A stretch of 64,000 bases of DNA from Crocodylus rhombifer (GCA_038503035.1 JAVSML010025176.1:1144792-1208791), one strand, 5' to 3'. Counted from the stretch's first letter, positions 35,482 to 47,905 are shown. Notes: a model not told the origin generated them from the sequence alone. Numbers and translations: made by a program.

Positions 35482-37470
35482 CTTGCCCTTTATCATTTTT
35501 GTTGCCTGACTCTGGACCCTCTCCAGCTTTTCCATGTCCCTTTTAAAAGGTGGATCCCAAAACTACACACAAGGTTCAAGAGCAGTGGTGCTCAACCTTT
35601 TTCCCTAAAAAAAAACAGATGGGCAGTGCCAAGTCTGTCCACAGGCTGAATCCAGCTGGTTTCCAAATCCACAGCCCAGGAAAGGCCCGGTAAGCCCCTT
35701 CTGGCCACATAGAGATGGGTGGGGGTTCTGACCAGACCCAGTGTGGGCCCACAAAGGAAAGGTGCCTAATCCAGGCCCATGAAGCCAGGCTGTGGGGGAT
35801 AGGGTGGCCTGACCCCAACCAAGTCCCACGGAGGGACAGAGACCGTAGCCTGGCTCCAACCAAACATGCAGGAATAGGGGTTTGGGAATTTAACAGTGGA
35901 AGGTGGTGTATTAATAGTTACCACTCCTTGCTGTCAAATTTCAGACCCTGAGGAGCCTTGTAGGCCAGATGCATTGGCTCCCTGGGACAACACCCCCTGC
36001 TCTAGATGAGGCCTAACCACTGCTGAGTACAGAGGCACTATCACCTCCTGTGTCTTGCTCCTAATATTTATATGGATGTATCCAAAAACTGTACAACTTT
36101 TTGAGCTGCTGTATCACAGTACAAACTCGTACTGAGCCTGTGATCCACCTAGACTCCTAAATTCTTTTCCACAGTTCTTTCATCTAACCAAGTGTTGCCC
36201 ATTTTGTATTCGTATTTTTTATTATTTTTCCTGAGGTGCAGCACCTTGACTTTGTCACCATTTAACTTCACCCTGTTAGCTCCAGCTCATTTTGTCACGA
36301 TTCATTGGAATTCTGCTCCTGTCTTCCAAGGTTTGCAGTTCTTCCCAGTTTCATGTTGTCTACAAATCTGCTCAAGCAGCTCACAATTCCAGCATCCAAA
36401 TAATCAATAAACACACTGGACAACACTGTGCCCAGGACAGACCCTGGTGAGATTCTACTCTAAACCTCCTGCCATTCTGACCTAGATCTATTTGTATTTT
36501 TCCTTTGCTTGTAGCTAGTGTACCAGTTGCCTATCCACCTTACAGTAGTTTTGAATAATCTACACTTCCCCAATTTATGACATCCACTCAAGTACTTACT
36601 TTGTTAAAGAAGGAGATCAAGTTTGTTTGGAAACAATTTGTTCTTAGTAAATCCATACCGACTCCTTGTGATCAGCCTTCCTTCCTCCAGATGTTTGCAA
36701 ATGGACTTTCTTATGATATGCTACCGTAACTTTTCAGGTTCTGAGGGGAGGCTAACTGGTCTATAGTTTCCCCAAGTTCTCCTGTTTGCTTTGTTTTGTT
36801 TTGTTTTGTTTTGTTTTAGAGGGATACTATGTTAGCCATTTTTCAATCCTCTGGTACCTCACCCATCTCCCATGACTTTATAAACTCTGTTGCCAAGGAC
36901 CTCTTCCAGTTCCTTCAGTACCCCGAGATGAAGTTCATCAGACCCTACTGATTTCAATTAATTCATCCAGCCCCATCAAAAGCTCCTTGACTGTTCCTTT
37001 TGTTTTCTTATCCCTCATCTTATCCCCTTCCTTTTCCAAATAAAATCTTCTGGTTTAGCTGTCTGGATGCAGCTTAATGTTTTTTGTGAAGACAGAGGAA
37101 AAGTAGCTGTTGAGCAGCTCCGCCTTCTTTACATCTTCCATTAAGAGTTCACCCTGGTTGCTTAAGTGTGGACCCAGTTTCCTTGGTCTTTCTTTTCTGG
37201 CCAACATACTTACAAAACATCTTCGTATTGTCTTTAACACCCCTCAGCAGGTGCAGCTGTTTGTCTTTTTTTGTTGGCTTTTTTTTGTTTTGTTTTGTTT
37301 TTTAAGCTTGCCTTCCTAATTTTGTCCCTGCAAGTTCTGGCTGTCTCCTGTTAGGCTTCCTTGGTAACCTGCCCATATTTCCATTGCCTGGATGCTTTCC
37401 TTTTGCATTTAAGGAATCCTAGAAGTTTGTACAGCCACATTGGTCTCTTACCATTCTTCTTGTGCTTTTA
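35482..37470 (-). mobile_element. CR1 LINE copy D, old, minus strand
   Basis: Minus-strand CR1 with decayed ORF2. Near 35535 there is MEKLERVQSQATKMIKG, the C-terminal RT phrase. The body (36000-37000) follows the CR1 RT in reverse. At 37055-37240 comes a linker piece with LLMEDVKKAELLNSYFSSVF. Sequence to about 37470 fits the region upstream of the RT. Internal (GTTTT)n and T-rich expansions (36786-36818, 37277-37303) and a DNA-transposon insertion (35583-35999) interrupt it. Its right-hand neighbour at the 3' end is a hAT terminus. Divergence is clearly greater than in copies A and B. Confidence 0.8.
35583..35999. mobile_element. Non-autonomous DNA transposon inside CR1 copy D (hAT-like)
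   Basis: It starts CAGTGGTGCTCAACC and ends ACACCCCCTG, within CR1 sequence that continues on both sides. The flanking octamers are TTCAAGAG (35575-35582) and CTCTAGAT (36000-36007). Five of eight positions agree, which is compatible with a decayed 8-bp hAT duplication. The start resembles the CAGNGGTTCTCAACC termini of hAT-derived MITEs. Interior frames on both strands are not considered genes. Confidence 0.6.
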
Positions 37471-37987
37471 AACGCCAATTTAAAAATTTGGGCAACCTCC
37501 TAGCTTTACTCTCTCCCAGTAAGAGAACAGGGACTGCAGTAAATGGAAATAGTAAATGAAAGTTTAGTCTTCTGCAGTAACCACATTCTAGGAAGAAATA
37601 AAAAAAGGCAAAAATCTAACACCAGTTAGTCAATGGCAAAGCTCCCTGTGAAATCAACAGAATAAAGATTTATTTCCACAGAATTACTCTGTTTTTCTTT
37701 AGCAACCAATCAGAAATACCAATAAACCATTACAATGAAGACCATACAAGGATATGCAACTGTATTTTGCTAGTCCTCATTACAGCGATAATTGCAGGAT
37801 TTTACAGTAATACAATGTCCAAAACTAAACAGCAAATTTAGAAACTTAGAGAAAGAGAAAGGAGGAGAGAGAAAACACAAGACAGAAAAAAGTGACCAAA
37901 TACTACTACTGGAACAAGTTCGGGCAAGAAAGGTGACCAAAGACAGGAAAGAGATGGTAACATTCAACACCAATCTAAAAAAAAATA

Positions 37988-38410
37988 CAGCCGAGTCGCA
38001 TCTTATGCATATTTAACTTACATGAATTCAGCTGTACGCGCTCGGGTGCTGGGGCTGGCCGCCAGGTGCTGGCCGGGGCATGGCACGTAGTGCAGCACCG
38101 TGTGGTACTGCCTGCACACACCTGCATGTGCCAGCATGGCTGGGGGGTGGCAGCTCACTCACACTTAGCTGGCTGAACTGGCGGGATGAGGCGACGGAGG
38201 ACGAGAGGGGCGAGGAGTGCATGCGGAAGGCGCAGCTGTTGCACTGCATGCATGGGCTGTGTGGTGCCACACCCGCCTTGTCCAGGCCCTGTGGCAGTGG
38301 TGGCTGCTCAGCACGAAAGCCCGGTGGGAAGGGCGATTTCAACTATATGAGATTTTCGCCTTACGCACTGACTTCAGAACATAATCCCTGTGTAAGATGC
38401 GACTCGGCTG
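37988..38410. mobile_element. TA-flanked DNA transposon with perfect 18-bp inverted ends
   Basis: Both ends read CAGCCGAGTCGCATCTTA inward (37988-38005 and the complement of 38393-38410), a perfect 18-bp match. TA dinucleotides lie directly outside (37986-37987 and 38411-38412). A TA target and a CAG start fit the Tc1/mariner superfamily, perhaps pogo/Tigger-like. The 423-bp body is GC-rich and has no transposase. Frames on either strand (101-118 codons) are not coding. Perfect ends and retained CpGs suggest a comparatively recent copy. Confidence 0.85.
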
Positions 38411-38412
38411 TA

Positions 38413-39995
38413 TTGCCAATTTGTACGGATTGTTAATGAAGAAACTTAACTGGAATGGGACATTTTCCAACCATCAGAGTTTGAAAATACTTTATACAAA
38501 ACAAAAAACTAAGTATAATACTTCAAAAATCCTACTTTCATATTGCATTAGAAAGCATGTTAAAATATCTGAAATTCAAACAAGAAACTTGAGATACTAT
38601 AAGCTGAGGATAAACTCTCAACTTTCTGCGATGTAGAAATGGAAATATTTGGATTTAAATCTGTTATATGTACATTTCAGCTTGCTTTTTCTCAGATCCA
38701 CTGGAATACTATCATAGGCTAATGCTGAAAGTCAGCATGGAAGAACAAAGTACAAGCAGTATAAAATGTGCATGTGTCATTATTTATTAGTAAAGATAGT
38801 TTAGTTACACAGATCTGCTGGACTCATGAATAAAGGTTGTAAGCCAGTCTTTCTTCAAGTACAGCACCTCCTTAACTTGCTCGTGTTCAGCCTGGCAGGT
38901 GGAGCTCTCCTGTGGGGATGATAAAAGACATTCCTGCCAGTGGTGATGCCATTGTAGTTTTTGTGTATCATAGATGGTGAAAAACATGACCAGAGCCTGT
39001 GAGACTACAGAAAGAGAATGGGATTTTCAGACACAGACCAGCATGTATTGAAAGACAGGGGAAAAGCAGTGTCTACTCCACGGCTGATGTAAAAAAGAAC
39101 AGCCAATAATTTCTTTTAAGCTACCTGACCAATTTCATCTGCATTCTCTTTGAGTTGCTACCTACCAGTGTGTACCTGCTCTCTTTTCCTACTGGGACAA
39201 ACAGAATAGTAAGAACTATGGTACTGTACCTCTCTTCTCACAGGTCACATTGCTAAATGTGGAACAGAACAGAGAAAAGGAGCCCACCCATATACTTACT
39301 AATGCAACTGGCAATCCCAAACTAAAAAAATGTGCCCTGGTAAACTAATATCCTAGCAAATGTCCCTGCAATATGACTGGCAGTTGTCAACAGACCCTCC
39401 CTGCATCCCCAAACACAGGGGTGTCAAAGATATGACTTGTAGAGCCCTCTCATCTGGCCCATCAGGCTATTGGAAGTTTGGGGGTGGGATCTGCCACAAG
39501 AATTTGGGGTCTTGACAGACAAGATGATTGGAAGCAAAGGGAAGAGCAAGGGTTACGACAAGGGTTATAGCCTTCACTCGCTTTGTGCCTGCTGAACCCC
39601 TTGCTACAGCCCCCAGATCCACCGCTGCTGCCACCACTAGATCCCTCACCTTTGCCAGAGGAGAGGAGACAAGGAACAGAACAACAGTTTTCTCTGATGA
39701 GTTCAGGGTGATTTTTCCGTGCATTTTTCCTTCCGCTGTCCAAGAAATAAATAACCTACAATTCATCATGGAATTTACAGCTGACCACCAACTGAGGGCT
39801 TAATGATTGCAAGGTCTTCCACATATTAGGATAATGCTCCAGATAATACCTTGAAAAATAACAATAGCAATTTCATCCTAGCAGCCACTTACTGTAATTT
39901 GAACCTTGTTGTAGAGAGGTTTGCTTATGAGTGTCTACAAGACAAGACTGGCCAGTAGCAGGTCCACATGATAATGTTCATTAAACAATATATAT
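38413..39995. other. No gene recognised; possible hAT-like left end at 39415
   Basis: Mostly AT-rich DNA. CAGGGGTGTCAAAGATATGA at about 39416 resembles the left terminus of non-autonomous hAT elements. A G/C-richer block to about 39750 follows, but no right end was paired. Overlapping frames at 39462-39803 on both strands are serine- and glycine-rich and unsupported. Confidence 0.4.
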
Positions 39996-39999
39996 AGAA

Positions 40000-41500
40000 T
40001 TCTAGAAACTGACTACAATGCTGGAAGTTGGAATTCAGCGCAAGTTATGAGAAAGATGAAAAATTACAGTACTAATATTCTTGGTGTGAGTGAGTATAGA
40101 TGGCCAGGAGCAGATCATATTAAATTGAACAATAAGAAAATGATTATCTACTCGAGAACCCCAGCTGCAGGAAGAGAAAAGGCTGTTTTGATATTAAATG
40201 ATATGGTGCAAAGAACCATTTTAACAAAGAACCAGTCATCAGTTAACATGTAAGTTTCCAGACACGATACATAACAATCACAATCAGGTAGTGCTTTGGC
40301 CCCCAAAAATGAGTATAATAAAGATGACAAAAGAAAAAAATTATAATATCCTACAATATCTTATTAGCCTAATCCCAAAGCATGACATCCTCATTGCCAA
40401 CAGTGACAAGAATGCACAAGTTGGAAGAGATGACCAAGTACTACCCAATACTGTCAGCATCTATGAAAAAGTTTCATGCAATGGTAATAGAGAATGACTT
40501 CTGGAACTTCGTCAACAACATTTTCTTGTAGCATGATCCTACTTTACCTACAAACAGATTCAAGATGGGATAACAAAGAACGAAACAGATACATTTTGAA
40601 TACGTTTCAAGTTTTGTTCAATCTCTCAGGCATATTCAAGCATACAGAGACAGATTTAGACAATGGCCATCATTTGTACACTGCCACACCGGTGAATGCA
40701 AAGAGACTACTTGAAAAGAAAGTATCCCAAAACAAACAAAAAATCAATTGCCCCAAAATAAGAATAGAGCTTTAACTTCACTGTTCAAACAAGTTTTCCA
40801 AATCGATATATTTGGATTCTATACAAATTAACACAAAAAATCCTTGGAGGATTATCAAAAATGCAAACACCAATACAGTTGAGAATATATTGGGGTCTTC
40901 CAAGTTAGCAAAAAAAAAAAAAAAAAGGAATCAGAAGACCACATAGAATGCCATTGACAGAAGAAAACTGCCAAAGCTGAACTTACTCAATACTAGTGGG
41001 AAAAAGAAAATTACAAACAAAATGATGAATGTAGAGAAACAGATAAAATGGTAAAATATTCTACAGGGACATACAAGCATATACTAACAGACGTGTCTGG
41101 GAAACAGAGGTGAGGACATGAGAACTCTGCACCAGACTACAATAAAGGCCTATGAATGATTTGAGTCACAGCTATGATGGAAGGGGAAAAAAAAGCAAAC
41201 ATGAAAACATCTTCACCATCCCTAAATGACAAGATGGGTAGTGTATTATAAACAGAGTTCCACCTCTGTTTCAACATAGATAAAATGGAGGCACTCACTA
41301 TTTTAAGGTAAAACTGGGAAGAACCTCAGAAGTAGAGGTCAACAAACTACAAAGGTTAGGATAAAATACTTATAGATCTGATTAAAGCAGCCACAAAAAA
41401 CCCTCAAAATGATATTACTTTCATCCAAGTATAAGGGGTAGAATCTACCCAAAAAGAATAGAAGTAATCAATCATCATAAAATTCCCTAAGAAAGGGGAT
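40000..41500 (+). pseudogene. RTE-like LINE endonuclease and linker relic
   Basis: The plus-strand frame 40047-40253 reads MRKMKNYSTNILGVSEYRWP. It continues with an IIYSRTP-like step and an EKAVLILNDMVQRT segment. This matches the start of the apurinic-like endonuclease domain in RTE-type LINEs (phrase 'MKRYxIDILGLSExRW...GVGIxL'). Frame 40291-40497 follows with PKHDILIANSDKNAQVGRDD, where the canonical GDxNA(K/R)VG motif has become SDKNAQVG. Later decayed pieces (to about 41500) fit the linker towards the RT. The endonuclease would nick genomic target DNA to prime reverse transcription. Stops and frameshifts make it inactive. It may belong to the same family as the RT relics at 15.2 and 20.4 kb. 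Confidence 0.65.
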
Positions 41501-41658
41501 TCCAACAATTTTAACAACAGGTGTGGGATCATGGTTTAAAAATATTTTGTATAATGATTCTGAACAGATCTGTTTTTGAGCTGGTTTCTTCCTGCCCACT
41601 GTTATATCTTCATACTACATGTTATCATGAAATGACAAGGAACAGTTAAAACTCAATA

Positions 41659-41735
41659 TAACAGTCACTAATTTTCAAATAACCTTTGTCAGAGGGAGCC
41701 TCTGTCAAAGGTTATTTGAATATTAGTGACTGTTA
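41659..41735. repeat. 77-bp near-perfect hairpin
   Basis: Arms of 35 bp (41659-41693 and 41701-41735) are complementary at 33 positions and are separated by a 7-bp loop, GGGAGCC. The left arm begins TAACAGTCACTAATTTTCAA. The right arm reversed begins TAACAGTCACTAATATTCAA. No terminal CAG/TA signature or target duplication is apparent. It could fold as DNA cruciform or, if transcribed, as an RNA stem-loop. Confidence 0.95.
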
Positions 41736-41739
41736 CTTG

Positions 41740-44700
41740 AGACATACGGATTCACTCAAAATTTTCGAGATCTTCCAGGGTCTTTTACCAAGATGCCAAA
41801 GATGAGTTGTGAACTCCAACTAGGGCTGGTTTGATGTTCCCCCATCTAAATCCCAGTGAGATCTCCCTTCCTTAATAACAGGCTCCCAAATAAGATGGAT
41901 TAGCATCCCCAAGACAAAGAGAACAGAGGACATTTAGCAGCACCTGACAGTCCAGAGCAGTAACCTTTAGGTTAATAGTCTGAACAGGGTAAAGGGACTA
42001 GCCCAGGAAAGGACAGATTAGCAAAAACTGACCTCTCCCTTTAGACACAAGTTGGTACAAGAAATGGACACAACTGGATACTACACTGGGCAAGAAAACC
42101 ACAGAGCAAAATCAAAGGTAGAAAGGATAAAATCTATTGTAAGGGAATGGACTAGCACTCAAGACTTTCCCATGCGTCAAAATTCCTCAGTAGCAAAGGG
42201 CTTGTGTTGTTTTGAGAGTTGCAGTATATGACTACTTGAGAAGCATAGCCCCAAGAGGGGGAAACTTGGAGAACAGGAATTAACGGGTACTTTTCTTTTC
42301 TTTATGTTTTTGGTAACTGATACAATTGAATTCCATGCCTTTGATATATGACAGCTCAGAATGCTGCCAATTCAACTTTTTAAATGGAATCATACTGAGC
42401 ACCACCATGTTTGATGCCTACATGCTAGCAACTGAAAAGGAATTTAGAAAGTGAGTCTAAATTACTTTGGGAAAATTTTAAACAATGACAGTAAGGTAAT
42501 ATTCTCTCTGCATTTCATAAATTGAGAGAAACAAATAGACAAAAGGGACTGCCTACAATAGCGTTAAGTCCCTATGCATTTACTGTACTTAAGACTATAT
42601 TTAAGTAACATTTTCAGTTATTCAGAAGAAAAATAGAACTTTAGTTGCAAAATTGTGTCTCCTAAAAGAGGCAATAGGCAGATGGTTTCAAAGGCAGGTA
42701 AAATAAGGCCATAATTGAGATTAACAAAATAGCTTGCAAGTTGTTAAGTGTCTAACCCTAAATGCCATATTCATTTTCTTGCTTGTCTTCAATACATGTT
42801 ATCTATGACTTCATTTATAATAAAGAATTACTCATTAATGAATTTCAGCAGAACTAAGCCTGCATTAAGCAGTGAAAACATCTGAAAACACACAGTATAA
42901 GAATATATTAAGTAGCAGCCTGTATTGTGGCAAAACTAAACCCAATCAGATGCAGAGTGGCATATATATAGATACACACACACATACCACACACAGAGAA
43001 TATGGTACATACGTTATCATTTATATTGTAATATATATACACATGTATGCATGAAAACTGATGCTATAAATGTTTACACAGGTAAAAACAAATCCCAACC
43101 TGGAAGTATAATGTAGACCTGGAAAGAGTGTACTACTGCAAGTTGTTCTTTCACTGCCAGTAAGGTTCATTATTTTACATTGTTAAGAAATTGTGCTATA
43201 ATGAAAACTTTTTTATTGTATTTTCTTATATTTTACTGATTAAGTAAATAACCATGATTGCTTATTACTAAGGGGAGCACAGAATCTTGCCTTCCTCAGG
43301 AGTTTCCTATCTTCGAATGCTACACCTCTGTAGTTTCACTCCTACTGTGCTAGAAATTATTTTCAGATGGCCCAGAGGCATTGTAGCACATTCTGTGCTG
43401 CCATAAGCAAGACCAATATTTGATAGCTAACTTAGGACTCCTGCTGACTGAACTGGTAGAGAACAGGCATGTGGTAGAAGTGATGAGCTTGTTCTCCCGG
43501 GGGTAGGGTGCCAGCTGCACTACTCCAAAACAGATAGTGTGGAATTAATAGTGGCCTCATAGGGCGGCTGTACATTTTGCCTTTCAACATGAAGAGTCAT
43601 GCCTTAATAGAAGTTAGAATGGAGGAACAAGGCTTCAGAATGTAGAAGCGGAGAATATTATTAGGTAAAATAAATATTTCCCTCCCAAAATCGTCATTCA
43701 AACCTGGATAACTTAAAAGTATTAGATAAAGAATTTTGTTAGTTTTATTTACGCATCCCTGATATATGCTAGATGTTTTCCAAAGACTTTAAAAGGCTAG
43801 TCCCCTTCCAGCAAGGAGCTTTTAATCTATAGACTTGTCAAAAGAAGTTAAAAAGAAAAACAGGACAAAACTATAGTAGGCAAGTCAACTTTTGATTCAC
43901 TATTAGTTGCTGTGTATGCAACATCTAGGTACATAAAGTGAATTAGCATTTAGCCACATATATTTGCCAGCTATACATTTCTTTAACTTGTATTTCTTCT
44001 CAATTGAAAAATACAATAATTGTGGTAACTTCTTCCATATTTTTGTCATTACCTGACTGAAAAAGAATGAGATAATATTTAATGAATATTGCTTGATTTT
44101 TTTCAGTTCAGGTATTTTAAAACTGCATATTTAAAAATCCATGGCAAGTTTCTCGTAAGCTATATAATCCATGTTCTTTAATCATAGCACAAGAGACCAA
44201 TAACCTTTATAGTTAATATTTTGCTTATCTTTAAATAAAACTTGCAATCTCATAATTAGTCTCAGGAAAAAAGCAAGACAGAAATGCTTCATAAAATAGA
44301 ATATTCAGAAAAACATGACATAACATTTTAAGGATAGTAAGAAATAAATATAAAAGGAACCCTTAATTCAAGACTAAAAATGAAAAAGTACAATAGACTG
44401 AATCTGGCATATACTGGGTAGAGTTCAACAGGAGACAATCTGTCATCTAAATATATATAAAAATATAATTGCAACTTTATTTGTTTTAGAAAATATTATC
44501 ACATATCAACAGCAATTACACTGACAATCAAACTCTGTTAAGTCTTCTATTGGTCAGCTCTGATTTTTTTAAATGATGAATAAGATCAATTTTCACAGAC
44601 ATGCTTCTGAGAAATAAATTTGGTCTTACATGTTTAAAATACCACACTAATAAAGGATGGAAAAAACATGAATATCTCCCTTGTACTTATCCATCCTCCA

Positions 44701-45360
44701 TGTCAATGGTTAGCTGTAAAAATATGAAGTAGATAACTTACCGAATTAATTTTGGGGCGGGGGGGGTTTAAAATATCTGAACAGCGCAAAGAAATTAGAC
44801 TTGGGTAATCCACCATTTTTCTATCATCTCAACCTATTTTAAGAAGAATACTGAGAAAATAAATAAGCCTTATATCACACATTTGGCAGTAAATAGGCTC
44901 TAATAGAATAAGGGTTATGGATGTATAGCATTCTGCAAGACTGAGTTCATGTTTCTCCCTCCAGATCTCTCCCCAAACTTTGAGACATGTAGGTTAATAC
45001 ATATTTTCAAGAATTCATTCCCTGTACTACTGATCCAATACAACACTTCTTATGTTCTTACACAGTTTTACTGTCTGGCATAGTTTGTGACATGTAATCT
45101 AGCAATCCCGACCAAATTTAGAATCATCCATCATAGCAAAATATGAGAATTAGCTATGGTAAATAAGAGGCAAATTACATAAATGCAAAAGTCTGAACTG
45201 CTGTAATTATGAGCCAACTTCACAATGCAGTTGATTTCAAAGATATCTACATAATGAACAGTAAACAATTTCTGGAAGCAATAGGGGCAATGGGAATTAA
45301 CGAGAATTTGTTGCTTGTAAAAGTCGTCAGACTGAAGAAACTAGGAAGTGAAATAAACTA
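41740..45360. other. No gene recognised; CA/TA microsatellites
   Basis: AT-rich DNA throughout, with no coding motif. An interrupted CA and TA tract at about 42960-43050 accounts for the 60-codon frame there. Confidence 0.55.
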
Positions 45361-45367
45361 TTCATCT

Positions 45368-45955
45368 ACAAACCAGATGCAATGAGGTGGAGGCAGTAGC
45401 ACAGGGAAGGGGAAAATGGTGGATCAGGCTGGCAGCCAGATTCCATTTCCCAGCAGCCCTTGCCCGCATGGCTGGGCCCAGTCTCCATGGAGACCCCAGC
45501 CGCCCTTGTGGTGGGGACAGCATGGTCAGGGCCAGGGCAGAGCCACAATCTGCAGCCTGCACACTCTGGGCAGGGGCACGCAGGCAGTAAATCATAGCTC
45601 TGCTCCAGGTCCTTGCAGCAGCAACAGCCTGGTCTTGAGCCAGGGCAGAGCCATGGTCCGCTGCCTGCACACACGTGCCCGGAGCATGCAGACTGAACAT
45701 TGCAGCTCTGCCCTGGCCCTGGATCAAGTTGCCCCCACCACAAAATCCCAGCAGCTCCGGAGCAGCTCCCTGCCCTGCCACATACCCTACCAATTCGGGT
45801 TGGGCTGGTCTCCATGGCAACCCCAGCCTTGTGCTATCACAGCTCAGGTGTAGCTGGGGTTGCCCTGGAGACTGTCACCAGACATGAGAACAGGGGCTGT
45901 TGGGAAATGAAGTCCACTGCTGGCCCACGGGTCAGACTTTGCCCACCCCTAAAGT
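45368..45955. mobile_element. GC-rich non-autonomous DNA transposon with internal inverted repeats
   Basis: It is sharply GC-rich between AT-rich flanks. ATTCCATTTCCCAGCAGCCC at 45440-45459 is mirrored by CAGGGGCTGTTGGGAAATGA at 45891-45910. A CTCCATGG(A/C)(G/A)ACCCCAGCC phrase occurs at about 45484 and 45810, and inverted at 45852. The right side ends TTGCCCACCCCT at about 45950, i.e. an AGGGGTGGGCAA start when reversed, a common non-autonomous hAT terminus. The left end is not sharply defined. Frames up to 152 codons on either strand are low-complexity. The ATTTCCCAGCAGCCC core also resembles the ZNF143 motif. Confidence 0.65.
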
Positions 45956-45959
45956 AGCA

Positions 45960-47155
45960 GCTTCCCTCAATTACACTGCCAATTTACGTCATTGATGGCC
46001 AGAAGCAGTCATCTGCCAAACCCACTTATATCTCAGATAAGACAGGAAACAACTGTGCCAAACAGTTATGGACTTCATTTGATATGGACAAAGGGAGTGC
46101 AGGGGGGCAGTCTAGGAGTTCTCACTCCACCCAAACTTTAAAACCGACTGTCTGGCAGTGGCAGCAGAATTTCTATCCAGTCAACAACAGGCAATTAACT
46201 TCATAGCCCATTTTAATGTACCTGAGTGCTGATAATCTCTCTTCACTCTACAGGTGTTAAACACCCTCTCTTTTTTAACTGTCTTGATGTTCCAGTGTGC
46301 AAATTAGTTTTTCTTCTACAACTTTGATGTTTCTTAGCCATTCCTGGTAATGCCTCTCTCATACTTCACAGCCCTGCTGACTGTTTTTAGCTCAAGCTAA
46401 AAACCTTAACACAAGTGTGGTAATACTAACTCAGGTGTAGAAATGACTGACAGTGAAGCACTGGAGTCACTGTCAAGCCACTCAAGGAAGCTAGAGTTTG
46501 TTTTAGGAGCAGAAAAAGAGCTGTACATTTAACTACAATGACTACAGAGCTACTGAAACACTATCTTTTGACTATTTTTGCCCCCTGTATTACAAATGAG
46601 TGCACTTCTAATAATGTATATTTGTTTCTGCTTTGATCTTAAACTGAATAATATAGCACTAGCCCCTAGCACATTAGTAAGGCTTCTAGTTTCTGGTTAA
46701 CTCGGAAAAAGTATGTTGTTATATGTGATGATGTGCTACCCCATCTGCACCCCCCCTTTTCAAAATCTTAAAGCTGCCCATGGATATGGATAAAGTGATG
46801 TAACTTAAGAAGTTTGACATTTGCTGCTATGAAGTTTCCCCCAAAATTACAGAAGAGAGGCAGGCAGGCTAGTTAAACAACTGCTTACAGTCTGAACCCC
46901 CAGAATAGAAGAAACCTGGAAATACAAACTTCATGTTTCACTGGTCTGTCTATTACTTTAAGCAAAGCTCAAGCCTTCACCCATCTTTTGAACGTGCCCA
47001 CAGGAATACTTTCAAGGAAAACTGCAGGACAAGATTTTATATTATGACATTTGCCCAATAGCTACAAATACTATTAAGAGTTCCTGATGATACTTTCTCT
47101 TAAACACGTTTTGAAATGACCCTCAACTGACAAATTTCAAACACTAGTTGTCAAA
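45960..47155. other. No recognised feature
   Basis: Moderately AT-rich DNA. No coding motif, no inverted ends and no long simple repeat were seen. Confidence 0.5.
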
Positions 47156-47159
47156 AGAA

Positions 47160-47905
47160 AACTGTGATCATTATAGTGGAGTTCTGCAGAAACTAACTGT
47201 ATGTTTGGTGCCATTCAGTAATTTTATCAATGACCTGGAAGTAAATATGAAGTTACTGTTGATAAAATATGGTAAGCGTGGATGAGACAAGCTTGACAGA
47301 GTGGCATATAAATAAGAGGATAAGACAGTCATGCAGCCCAGTCTTTATTATTTAGGAAGCTGGGTCCACTGAAACAAAATTAACTGGAACACAACGAAAT
47401 GCATGGTTTCTGAAAAACAAAGAATGCACACCAGATCTGCAGAATGGGATTTATCTCCTGGAAAAATTGTGACCCTGCAAAGGATTTAAGGGATATAATA
47501 GACAAAAAACTCAACCATAACTTCCAGTGTAATGCTTAGATGTAAAGACAGGAAAAGGAAAGCATTTACCTCAAAATACAGCACTGATGGACAGTTGTTG
47601 GAAAAGTATACAGTCATAGTGTCCACATTCTAAACAGGATGCTAAAAAACTGGAGAAGATGCCAAAAAAACAGTTATAAAAATGACTTGAGTGCTGGAAA
47701 ATGCCTGATTCTGAGAGGCCTAAAGAACAAAATCTTTATCTAAAAGATGACTGAAAAGACATCTGGTTACATTATTTAAACACCTTTATGAGGAGAAAAT
47801 ATGGAGTGCTAAAACTCTCATTAATCTGGTCAGAAAAGACATAACAAGAACCCGTATCCGAAAGCTGAAAGTAGATAAATTCAATTATAAGTAGGGCACA
47901 GATTT
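47160..47905 (+). pseudogene. Ancient CR1/L3-type LINE relic
   Basis: The plus-strand translation, with many stops, gives FINDLEVNMKLLLIKYG-like sequence (about 47220-47270), resembling the RT phrase 'FINDLxxGV...FADDTK' of CR1-type LINEs. Further on come WNTTKCMVSEK (for 'NxxKCxVL') and LVTLFKHLYEEK (for 'LIxxYKYLxG'). Spacing agrees with ORF2, but every domain is broken. It is much older than the other copies. Confidence 0.55.

Noticed and set aside
38028..38436. Frames of 104 and 118 codons as a small gene
   Set aside because: They span or exceed the inverted ends of the TA-flanked element, so they are by-products of its GC-rich interior.
45362..45853. Frames of 145-152 codons on both strands
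   Set aside because: Same cause: GC-rich repeat with internal inverted copies. The translations are mirror images of repeated units.
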